This document shows positions 16,888 through 23,780 of a stretch of 64,000 bases of DNA, in pieces. The notes below the pieces were generated by a model. The model did no database searches, was not told the origin of the DNA, and saw nothing but the letters and a program-made list of their open reading frames with translations. The stretch comes from Streptomyces sp. G-G2 (GTDB lineage: Bacteria; Actinomycetota; Actinomycetes; Streptomycetales; Streptomycetaceae): contig NZ_JASISO010000007.1 in NCBI RefSeq assembly GCF_030063135.1, positions 1-64,000 of the forward strand. The letters are read 5' to 3'. Each line of letters opens with the position of its first letter. The stretch's first letter is position 1. The position numbers were made by a program, and so were the translations under genes.

Positions 16888-17091
16888 CTACGGTGCCAGC
16901 ACGACGCAGTGGCTCCCTTCCTGGCCGCTGAGGCCGCCGGCCCTCTCCCCGCACGCGGGAGACGGCCGGTCACCGTTCGACCCGCTGCCCGACGCCCGCG
17001 CCGGTGCTGCCGCCAGGACCCCCGTACCCAGCGCCGTCACCGCCGTAGCCGTCAGTACCGTGGCCCTCTTCCGGGCCGACGCGAGCGTCAT
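16888..17091 (-). CDS. Small secreted peptide
   Basis: The 67-residue product has a clear signal peptide, MTLASARKRATVLTATAVTA followed by LGTGVLAAAPARA, with a likely cleavage after ARA near residue 33. The mature peptide of about 34 residues is Gly/Ser-rich and contains two cysteines that could form one disulfide. A GGAGG ribosome site is eight bases before the ATG, and a strong palindromic terminator follows the stop, so this small gene has its own expression signals. I do not recognise the family. Confidence 0.65.
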   Translation of the reverse strand: MTLASARKRATVLTATAVTALGTGVLAAAPARASGSGSNGDRPSPACGERAGGLSGQEGSHCVVLAP

Positions 17092-17207
17092 CGATGCCTC
17101 CGCGATCAGTGGACCGGGACGGGACCTCGTACGGCCTCCCGGCGATCCCGATACTCGATCGTGGCCGACGGGCCCGCAATGGTTTCGGTCCTCGCCGAAA
17201 CGGACGC

Positions 17208-18176
17208 TCAGCCGCCGCTTAGGAGCAGCTCCACACCCAGGCCGGTCGCCGCGTGCAGGACCGCCTTGCCGTCCCGGCGGGTGGTGATCAGGCCCGCCGC
17301 GCGCAGGGTCCGGGTGTGCTCCGAGACCGACGGCAGGCTGATGTCCAGGTCCCGGGCCAGTTCGCTGGTGGTGCGCTGCCGCGTCAGCGACTGGAGCACG
17401 GCCGCCCGGGTGCGTCCGAGGAGCGCGTCCAGCGATCCCTCCGCCCGCCCCCCGGCCACCAGCGGCAGCGGGGTCATCGCCGGGTAGACCAGCATGTGCG
17501 ACCCGTCGGGGTGCTCCGCGAGCAGCGGGCGGCCCGTCCAGAACGGCGACGGCATCAGGGTCAGCCCGCGCCCCGCCAGCCGGATCTCGAAATCGGGCGG
17601 CAGCCCGACCTCGAAGGCGGTCCCGGTCCAGGTGGCCGCGGGGTGCGTACTGGCCAGGGCGGCCTTGATCCCGTGCGTGGCCAGCAGCCGGGTCCGCCAG
17701 GCGACGTCCGCCCGGAAGGACTGGCCGATCGCGGCCCAGTGCGGGGCGATCACGGCCCGGTGGGCGCAGCGCAGGGCCGCCTCCAGGACGTCCCAGGACT
17801 CCCGGTCCCGGTCGTGCAGCCCGCGCAGCCAGCCCGCCGACGAGGCGCCGCCCGGGCTGCGGGCGAGGATCCGGGTCAGCTCCTGGGGACCGACCCGCGG
17901 GAGCCCGTCCCGTACGGCGACCAGCGCCTCCTCGAAGTCCCGCAGCGCGGGCTCCACGAAGGACGGGTTGTCGCCGTCCGGGCGCAACAGCTCCAGCAGG
18001 GGTAACGCGGCCCGGGGCAGCTCCCGGGCCAGCCGGAGCCGCCAGCTCCCGAAGACCGCCGCCTCGTCGGTCCGCTGCGCGGCGACCAGGGCCAGCGCCA
18101 GCTCGATGAGCGGCAGCGGTTCGGGGGCGAAGCGGACGCCCAGCAGATCCTCGGCGGTGAACTGGACCCTGAGCAC
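17208..18176 (-). CDS. ArsR-type winged-helix transcriptional regulator (DUF5937-like)
   Basis: The 322-residue protein has a long N-terminal region of unknown role beginning MLRVQFTAEDLLGVRFAPEPLP, an opening I associate with DUF5937-containing regulators. A C-terminal winged helix covers about residues 240-310, where RTTSELARDLDISLPSVSEH then TRTLRAAGLITTRRDGKAVL form the recognition helix and wing. No metal-binding cysteines are visible. The start is GTG. Neighbours do not reveal its target. Confidence 0.8.
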   Translation of the reverse strand: MLRVQFTAEDLLGVRFAPEPLPLIELALALVAAQRTDEAAVFGSWRLRLARELPRAALPLLELLRPDGDNPSFVEPALRDFEEALVAVRDGLPRVGPQELTRILARSPGGASSAGWLRGLHDRDRESWDVLEAALRCAHRAVIAPHWAAIGQSFRADVAWRTRLLATHGIKAALASTHPAATWTGTAFEVGLPPDFEIRLAGRGLTLMPSPFWTGRPLLAEHPDGSHMLVYPAMTPLPLVAGGRAEGSLDALLGRTRAAVLQSLTRQRTTSELARDLDISLPSVSEHTRTLRAAGLITTRRDGKAVLHAATGLGVELLLSGG

Positions 18177-18197
18177 GCGCCCCCCTGAGCGTTGGCC

Positions 18198-18659
18198 CTA
18201 TCCGTACATGCGGCGCATGGCGAAGTCGACCATCTGCTCGACGGCCTTCGCGTCGAAGACCATCCGGTGGTCGCCCTCCATGTCGAGGACGAAGCCGTAG
18301 CCGGTGGGCAGCAGGTCGATCACCTCGGCGCCGGTGATGATGAAGTGCTTGGACTCCTTGCCCGCGTACCGGCGCAGCTCCTTGAGCGTGGTGAACATCG
18401 GGATCACCGGCTGCTGCGTGTTGTGCAGCGCCAGGAAGCCCGGGGTGTCCCCGCGCGGGCAGTAGACCTTCGAGGTCGCGAAGATCTGCTGGAAGTCCTC
18501 GGCGGCGAGCTGCCCGGTCGTGAAGGCGCGCACCGCGTCCGCCAGGGTCGGCGGCGAGGGCTCGGGGTACAGCGGCTGCTCGGCGTAGCCACCGGCCATC
18601 TGCTGCGGGGCGGCGTACTGCTGCTGCCCCGCGTTCACGTTCTGGTCGTAGCCGTACAT
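18198..18659 (-). CDS. SseB family protein
   Basis: The 153-residue protein has a Gln/Tyr-rich N-terminal tail (about 35 residues) followed by an SseB-like domain. That domain includes FLALHNTQQPVIPMFTTLKE, RYAGKESKHFIITGAEVIDL and the closing FDAKAVEQMVDFAMRRMYG. SseB-domain proteins occur near WXG100/T7SS-type genes in actinomycetes, and another member lies in the toxin operon at 49464-49865. The molecular function is unknown. Confidence 0.75.
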   Translation of the reverse strand: MYGYDQNVNAGQQQYAAPQQMAGGYAEQPLYPEPSPPTLADAVRAFTTGQLAAEDFQQIFATSKVYCPRGDTPGFLALHNTQQPVIPMFTTLKELRRYAGKESKHFIITGAEVIDLLPTGYGFVLDMEGDHRMVFDAKAVEQMVDFAMRRMYG

Positions 18660-18669
18660 GGGCCGAAGC

Positions 18670-18900
18670 CTACCGAGGCCGCGGGCCGCCGGTACGCCGA
18701 GTTCCGGCCACGGCCGCCACGAAGGGGGCCCAGGCCGTGTGCGGGATGAGCAGCACGGGGCCGCCGATGACCTTGCTGTCCCGTACGGGGACGACCCCGT
18801 CGACTCCGTCGGCGACCTCGACGCAGAGCCCTTGGTCGGCAGTGCAGTAGCTGCTCCTACGCCATGTGACCGCGCTCAACCCGATGTGCGTAGTTGCCAT
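18670..18900 (-). CDS. DUF397 domain protein
   Basis: This 76-residue protein shows the DUF397 signature: WRRSSYCTADQGLCVEVAD, then VPVRDSKVIGGPVLLIP and the closing WAPFVAAV. DUF397 proteins are partners of Scr1/WhiJ-type helix-turn-helix regulators and are proposed to act as small toxins or signalling proteins in pairs. The gene start lies inside the upstream regulator gene (44-base overlap), the common arrangement for such pairs. Confidence 0.92.
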   Translation of the reverse strand: MATTHIGLSAVTWRRSSYCTADQGLCVEVADGVDGVVPVRDSKVIGGPVLLIPHTAWAPFVAAVAGTRRTGGPRPR

Positions 18901-19732
18901 TTCGGTAATCCTCCGCTGCGGACTCGATCATCTTCAGAGACACCTCTGGCGGCAGGGCCGCCGCCCTGAGGCGGTTGTACGCCTGCTGGTACCGCACCAC
19001 GATGCCCGGGTCGTCGATGATCTGACCGCTGTACATACCCTCCGTGTACATGACCGGTGGGGCATCGCTGAAGCTCATGAGGTAGGTCGACCCCATCATG
19101 AACGGGTGCGCTCCGGTGTTGCACGGCAAGATCTGTGGAATGAACCGGCGGCGGCGAGCGACAGCGGCGACGTGAGCCAGCTGCTCCGCCATGAGCTGGT
19201 CTCCGACGATCGGCTGCCGAAGGATCGACTCATGGAAGACGACCCAGGACGCGGGGCCTTCCGCGTCCTCGAAGACCCATGCGCGTTCCCGCCGTGCCGA
19301 GACCTTCCGCTCGACCGCCGCCTCGTCGTCCATCGGGTTGAACGCATGAACGATCTCCCGGATGTACGGCTCCAGCTGGAGGGGGCCCGGGATGAACATC
19401 GGGCTCCACTCCTCGATGTCACGGGCACGTCCCTCCATCTCCACGGCATCCGCGAAGTAGGGCGCGTGCACGCTCTTGCGGGCGTTCCGTACGTCCTCGC
19501 AGCGCCGCGCGAAGAACCCGTCGGTGTTCAGCTCCCGGTCGATGTGCCGCGCCAGATCCAACGGCATGCGCCGCTGCCCGCGCTCGATCTCGCTCAGGTA
19601 GCTGACCCCGTAGAAGCACCCCTCCACCAGCTGCTGAAGCGTGCGCCTCGCCGCCTCCCGCTTCCAGCGCAACTCCTTGCCGTAGAACGCGGGCACACTC
19701 GCCGAGCCGTCGATTTCCTTGCGCGTGCCCAT
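18857..19732 (-). CDS. Scr1/WhiJ-family helix-turn-helix regulator (DUF5753)
   Basis: The 291-residue protein has an N-terminal XRE-type helix-turn-helix (about 14-75, with YGVSYLSEIERGQRRMPLDLA) and a C-terminal DUF5753 domain (about 95-285, with WSPMFIPGPLQLEPYIREIV and the conserved RQPIVGDQLMAEQLAHV). It overlaps the DUF397 gene by 44 bases, giving the classic antitoxin-like pair. It is divergent from a small gene and an RsbW-like ATPase gene, which completes the Streptomyces developmental-type gene set. Confidence 0.93.
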   Translation of the reverse strand: MGTRKEIDGSASVPAFYGKELRWKREAARRTLQQLVEGCFYGVSYLSEIERGQRRMPLDLARHIDRELNTDGFFARRCEDVRNARKSVHAPYFADAVEMEGRARDIEEWSPMFIPGPLQLEPYIREIVHAFNPMDDEAAVERKVSARRERAWVFEDAEGPASWVVFHESILRQPIVGDQLMAEQLAHVAAVARRRRFIPQILPCNTGAHPFMMGSTYLMSFSDAPPVMYTEGMYSGQIIDDPGIVVRYQQAYNRLRAAALPPEVSLKMIESAAEDYRNGNYAHRVERGHMA

Positions 19733-19849
19733 GATGGCCCGCCTTCCACACTTCGCGCCGTGGATCCCAGATCCCTTCCAACGCTACGCACAACCACGGC
19801 ACGCTGTGAGGAGTTCGTCACACTCCGCACCCCCCGGAAGGGGAACGCC

Positions 19850-20068
19850 ATGAGCGACCACGACAACGACGAGGCGGCGCGCGCCAGCCTGGCCCGCCTC
19901 CAGACGGCACTCTCCGCGCACGGGATCACCCTGCCCTCCCTCGGGATCGACCCGCCGAGCTTCGCCGGGAGCTACCGGATCCCGCCGCTGATCGCCCTCG
20001 GCAACTGCAACGTCGCCACCGCCGACCGGCTGGCCGACGCGCTGCGCGGGGCGGCGGCGGGCCGGTGA
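19850..20068 (+). CDS. Small conserved-type protein upstream of RsbW-like ATPase
   Basis: The 72-residue product begins MSDHDNDEAARASLARLQTAL and ends with NCNVATADRLADALRGAAAGR. A purine-rich AGGGGAACGCC precedes the ATG. Its stop overlaps the next start by four bases (GTGA), so it is translationally coupled to the RsbW-like ATPase. It lies opposite the Scr1-type regulator. I know no function. Confidence 0.72.
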   Translation: MSDHDNDEAARASLARLQTALSAHGITLPSLGIDPPSFAGSYRIPPLIALGNCNVATADRLADALRGAAAGR

Positions 20069-20445
20069 CGCCGTTCACCCTCGGGCTCCTCGCCGTGCCC
20101 AAGGCCGTGCCCGAGGCGCGGCGGGCCGTCCTGGAGCACCTCGGGCCGGCCGGTCCGCCCGAGCTGCTGCTCTGCGTCAGCGAAATACTCACCAACGTGA
20201 TCACGCACGTCGGCGAAGGCACCCCCGTCACGCTGCGCGTCACCGGCACCGCCGACGGCCGGACCCGGGTGGAACTGACCGACCCGGACCCCCGCGTCTG
20301 GCCCGTCCTGCGCCACGTCGACGCGGACGCCGAGTGCGGGCGCGGGCTGGCCCTGCTGGACGCCGTAACGCTGCGCTGGGGCGTACTCCAGGGGCCGGAC
20401 ACCAAAACCGTCTGGTGCGAACTGAGTACCCGTACTCACGTGTGA
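20065..20445 (+). CDS. RsbW-like ATP-binding (anti-sigma type) protein
   Basis: The 126-residue protein is a minimal HATPase_c_2 domain. It has the N-box SEILTNVITH, a G1-like block DPDP, and the G2 motif GRGLALLDAVTLRWG, ending with the typical TKTVWCEL. Such proteins bind ATP and either sequester sigma factors or phosphorylate antagonists. The start is GTG, coupled to the preceding small gene. A second copy of this family's tail (KTVWCEL) survives as an orphan fragment at 23200-23271, suggesting the region downstream was rearranged. Confidence 0.88.
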   Translation: MTPFTLGLLAVPKAVPEARRAVLEHLGPAGPPELLLCVSEILTNVITHVGEGTPVTLRVTGTADGRTRVELTDPDPRVWPVLRHVDADAECGRGLALLDAVTLRWGVLQGPDTKTVWCELSTRTHV

Positions 20446-20503
20446 CCGCCGGTGCGCTTGTTAACTTCGGAAAAGCGGATTCGATGGTTTCGGGGGGGAC
20501 TAC

Positions 20504-20917
20504 ATGGCGCTCAGTTCCAAGTGGCAGACGCTGCTGGGCGAAGACGGAGTCGGGATGACGCTCGCGTCCGCCGCGACGCCTCCGGGCGGCGGGGGGCCAG
20601 ACCTCAAGGCCGACGAGGGGCCGTGGACCAGCGCGGGAAACATAGCGGGAGCGCTGCGGACCTCCTCCGCGACAGCCGTCACGGAGCTGGGGGCGGCGAG
20701 TGAGGGCGTCACCGGCGGCACGACGGGGTTCGCCTCCACCGGTGCCCTGACCGAGATACTGGGCACCTGGACGGCACGCTTCGGCGCCGTCCGCGACGAG
20801 TGCGGGCGGCTCGACGGCGCCCTCAAGAGCACCGGCCGGGACTTCGGCGAGCGGGAGATCGCCACGAAGCAGAAGTTTTCCCAAGCCGTCATCGAACAAC
20901 CCAAGAACCGGGGTTGA
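20504..20917 (+). CDS. WXG100-like small protein, module A
   Basis: The 137-residue protein is rich in small polar residues and has a helical C-terminal half with evenly spaced charged residues (WTARFGAVRDECGRLDGALK). This resembles ESX/WXG100-type substrates, although the WXG turn itself is not clear. The ATG follows a GGGGGGAC stretch. The DUF1023 hydrolase starts seven bases after its stop. It probably acts as a secretion partner of that large protein, an inference from gene order. Confidence 0.55.
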   Translation: MALSSKWQTLLGEDGVGMTLASAATPPGGGGPDLKADEGPWTSAGNIAGALRTSSATAVTELGAASEGVTGGTTGFASTGALTEILGTWTARFGAVRDECGRLDGALKSTGRDFGEREIATKQKFSQAVIEQPKNRG

Positions 20918-20923
20918 TGCGGC

Positions 20924-22696
20924 GTGCCCAGCTGGCAGCAACTGCGTGACGTGAAGCTCTCGGAGTACGAGGACGCGGCAGACGGCTGGGGCAAAGCCAG
21001 CTCCCGCGCCAACGCCGACAAGGACCGGGTCGACAACCAGATCCTCGCCAAGATCCGTGGCTCCCAGACCGGGATGGCGGCCAGCAGCGCCATCTCGAAC
21101 CTGGAAGACCTCAGCCGCAACTACCAGTACCTGCACACCGAATGCGGGCTCATCCGTACGGCGCTGAACGGGCTCGCCACCGAACTCGCCGCCCCGCAGA
21201 GGAGACTCAAGCAGGCATTGGAAGATGCCGAGAGCCTCAAGTTCACCATCCACCCCGATGGCTCGGTCGATTATCCCGCCACCCCGTCCTTCGTCCAGGT
21301 GCCCTCATCAGGTGTCGGCAGAGCCACGCCCGGTGCTCCCGTACCGTTCCTGCCCGGTCAGGCCGAAGGCGGTGTGGACCCCAACAAGGGCAAGGCCGAG
21401 GAGATAGCCGAGAAGATCGCGGAGGCGGTCCGCGACGCCGCCGAAGTCGACAGCCGGTACGCGTCGGTGCTGGGCAAGCTCAAGGCGAGGCCAGGACTGA
21501 AGGTCGACGCGGCCGATCTCCTGGACGCCGCTCAGGACACCCGGGACGTCCAGAAGGCGGCAGGGAAGTACGCGGGCGCCGACAAGATCCCCACGGACAA
21601 GAGCCCCGAGCAGAACGCCGCGTGGTGGAAGGGGCTGACCCAGGAGCAGCGCGACGAGTACGCCACCCTGTACCCGGCCGCGATCGGCGCCCTCGACGGC
21701 ATCCCTTCCCCCGTGCGCGATGACGCGAACCGGATGGTCCTCGCCGAGGCGAAGTCCCAGTACGAAGCCGACCTGAAGGCCATACCTGCCGAGCCCTCGC
21801 CGAAATTCGTGAGTCACGGCGCGCGCGGCGACATGGTGTACAGCAAGGAATGGCTGGAGTGGCACAACAAGGACTACGCGGGGCAGAAGGCGAAGATCGA
21901 GGGCCGGCTCAAAGGCATGGAGGCCATCGAGCAGCGGTTCAAGCGGTCGGCCGACAGCAATCTCCCCGAAGCGTATCTGCTGAAATTCAACGCTGAACTC
22001 GACGACGGGCGGGTCGTCCTCGCCAACGGAAATCCGGACACGGCGGATCACACATCGGTCTACGTACCTGGCACGAAGTCGAAGCTGCCGGACATCGGCA
22101 AGGATCTACTGCGCAGCGAAAAACTCTGGGACGCGAGCAACAGTGCCGCTCCGGGCGAAAAGATTTCCACCATCACCTGGTTCGACTACAACGCACCGAA
22201 CGACATTCCTCAAGCGACGGCCGGAGGCTATGCGGAGCAGGGTGGACCCACCCTGCAACAGTTCATGCAGGGTCAGCGGGCCGCCCACCAGGAAGCGACC
22301 GGAACCGCGTCCCACACCACTGTCATGGGCCACAGTTACGGCAGCACGGTCGTCGGCGTCGCGACACAGTCCGGCACATGGCGGGACGGCGCCATGGCCG
22401 ACGAAATCATCGCCATCGGCAGCCCTGGCATGCAGGTCGACCGGGCCATCGACCTCGGCCTCAAGCCCGGTCACGTATGGGCGATGGGTGGTAGCGGCGA
22501 CGACATGATCGTGCGGCACGGCGGGAGACTCGTCGGACTCGGCGACGATTGGAACATTCCCACGGACGAAGATTTCGGCGGGAAGATCATGAAGAGTGAC
22601 TCTTCGAATCACGGAGGATTCTGGGAGGATCCGGTCAGCCTTCGGAACCAGGCAGCCGTCATCACCGGGAAATACGACAGGACCGTTCTTGAATAA
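20924..22696 (+). CDS. Large protein with C-terminal alpha/beta hydrolase (DUF1023)
   Basis: The 590-residue protein begins with a helical region MPSWQQLRDVKLSEYEDAAD of WXG100-like character (about 1-110), then a variable linker. The C-terminal DUF1023 hydrolase-like domain (about 330-570) contains the nucleophile elbow GHSYGSTVVG and ITWFDYNAPNDIPQA upstream of it. DUF1023 proteins occur with ESX-type N-termini in actinobacteria and are considered secreted hydrolases or toxins. The start is GTG. The 3' half has noticeably lower GC than its surroundings. Confidence 0.82.
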   Translation: MPSWQQLRDVKLSEYEDAADGWGKASSRANADKDRVDNQILAKIRGSQTGMAASSAISNLEDLSRNYQYLHTECGLIRTALNGLATELAAPQRRLKQALEDAESLKFTIHPDGSVDYPATPSFVQVPSSGVGRATPGAPVPFLPGQAEGGVDPNKGKAEEIAEKIAEAVRDAAEVDSRYASVLGKLKARPGLKVDAADLLDAAQDTRDVQKAAGKYAGADKIPTDKSPEQNAAWWKGLTQEQRDEYATLYPAAIGALDGIPSPVRDDANRMVLAEAKSQYEADLKAIPAEPSPKFVSHGARGDMVYSKEWLEWHNKDYAGQKAKIEGRLKGMEAIEQRFKRSADSNLPEAYLLKFNAELDDGRVVLANGNPDTADHTSVYVPGTKSKLPDIGKDLLRSEKLWDASNSAAPGEKISTITWFDYNAPNDIPQATAGGYAEQGGPTLQQFMQGQRAAHQEATGTASHTTVMGHSYGSTVVGVATQSGTWRDGAMADEIIAIGSPGMQVDRAIDLGLKPGHVWAMGGSGDDMIVRHGGRLVGLGDDWNIPTDEDFGGKIMKSDSSNHGGFWEDPVSLRNQAAVITGKYDRTVLE

Positions 22697-23198
22697 GAGA
22701 ATCACATTGGCCGGCCACGCCTTCCTGGCATGCATACTCCTCACAGGATGCGCAGATATGAACAAACCCACGGCGAAAACACTCGACACCAAGGAAGTGC
22801 AGGCGGAGACCGAGAAAGCCTCCAGTCGAATCCTGGACCTGATCGCCTTGAAGGGGCAGGTGACCCGCGCGAGGGCCAGCCTCTTGGAATGTTCTCACTT
22901 CAAGCCTGAGGGGAAGGTGCATCAAGTCCATCACCCATGGAGCGTATACGATGTCTCAGTGGAGGACATGGAAAAGGCCATGGCCCGAATGCGGAAATCC
23001 TTTCCGGAGAACGGCTGGACCATAGTAAAAGACGGCCCGGACGAAAGTGCCGCGAAGACCCCGACGATCGTCGCGAACTCGGATGACGGAAAACTCTCAG
23101 CTGAGATCCAGCTGCTGGACGAGCGGGCCAGGGGCAAGACCTCGGTCCTCGCCGTCACCGTCGTGTCCACCTGCTTCCAGAGCAAGCCTGAGACGTAA
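22689..23198 (+). CDS. Lipoprotein of module A
   Basis: The 169-residue product starts at a TTG that overlaps the preceding stop by eight bases, with AGGA shortly upstream. MNKRITLAGHAFLACILLTGC is a lipoprotein signal with lipobox LTGC. The mature domain has a helix rich in Lys/Glu, then MEKAMARMRKSFPENGWTIV and an STCF near the end. The gene counts to about 56% GC over its first 300 bases, far below the roughly 70-75% around it, pointing to acquisition. As in module B, the lipoprotein follows the large protein and may be its immunity or anchoring partner. Confidence 0.72.
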   Translation: MNKRITLAGHAFLACILLTGCADMNKPTAKTLDTKEVQAETEKASSRILDLIALKGQVTRARASLLECSHFKPEGKVHQVHHPWSVYDVSVEDMEKAMARMRKSFPENGWTIVKDGPDESAAKTPTIVANSDDGKLSAEIQLLDERARGKTSVLAVTVVSTCFQSKPET

Positions 23199-23199
23199 G

Positions 23200-23271
23200 G
23201 TCGCGCGCGGCAAGACCGTGTGGTGCGAACTGAACCCAACTCCCCCTGGAAGAGAGACTCTCGGAGACTGA
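23200..23271 (+). pseudogene. Orphan 3' end of an RsbW-like ATPase gene
   Basis: The frame reads VARGKTVWCELNPTPPGRETLGD and stop. GKTVWCEL is the conserved C-terminal block of RsbW-like proteins and matches TKTVWCEL of the intact gene ending at 20445. The DNA shares TGGTGCGAACTGA between the two sites. Nothing of the remaining domain precedes it, so this is a tail fragment left between modules A and B. Confidence 0.7.
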
Positions 23272-23333
23272 CTCCAATCGGGCTAGCCTGGCCGAGAACG
23301 GTCCGATGAGGTCATGCTCACGAGGGGAATCCG

Positions 23334-23780
23334 GTGTCGTTCGAACAGGAATGGGCGGAATTGCGAACGGCCACGGCCGATAAGCAGGCGTCGATGCGAC
23401 TCAACCACGTCCCCGACGACGGCGGCGGCGGCGGGCCCACGCCTCAAGGGGACCTGGTCGTCACGCAGCAGGACCTGGCCGCCATAGGCGACGCGGCGTT
23501 CACGCTGCACCAGCGGCTGGACACCGACGGGGACCACGCCAAGGCCAGTACGTACGAGGCCGCCGGTTCGCTGAAGAAGGACTTCGCGCTCGGCGGCGCG
23601 CTGTCGACCGTCGCCGACGCGTGGAACACGCAGGTCAACACCCTGCTGGAGGCCTGCGCGCACATCTCCAACCACCTCGACTACACGCAGAACGCGCATG
23701 CCGAGGGCGAGCACTGGATCGCGACGCAGCTCAAGTACGAGCAGTTGGACAAGGGCTTCGAGGAAAGGGCGCAGCACTGA
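23334..23780 (+). CDS. WXG100-like small protein, module B
   Basis: The 148-residue protein has an all-helical pattern with a turn between two helices around DFALGGALSTVADAWNTQV, followed by LEACAHISNHLDYTQNAH, consistent with an ESX-type helical hairpin. The start is GTG and its stop overlaps the next ATG by one base (TGATG), showing tight coupling to the large downstream gene. It is probably the export or chaperone partner for that protein. Confidence 0.65.
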   Translation: MSFEQEWAELRTATADKQASMRLNHVPDDGGGGGPTPQGDLVVTQQDLAAIGDAAFTLHQRLDTDGDHAKASTYEAAGSLKKDFALGGALSTVADAWNTQVNTLLEACAHISNHLDYTQNAHAEGEHWIATQLKYEQLDKGFEERAQH

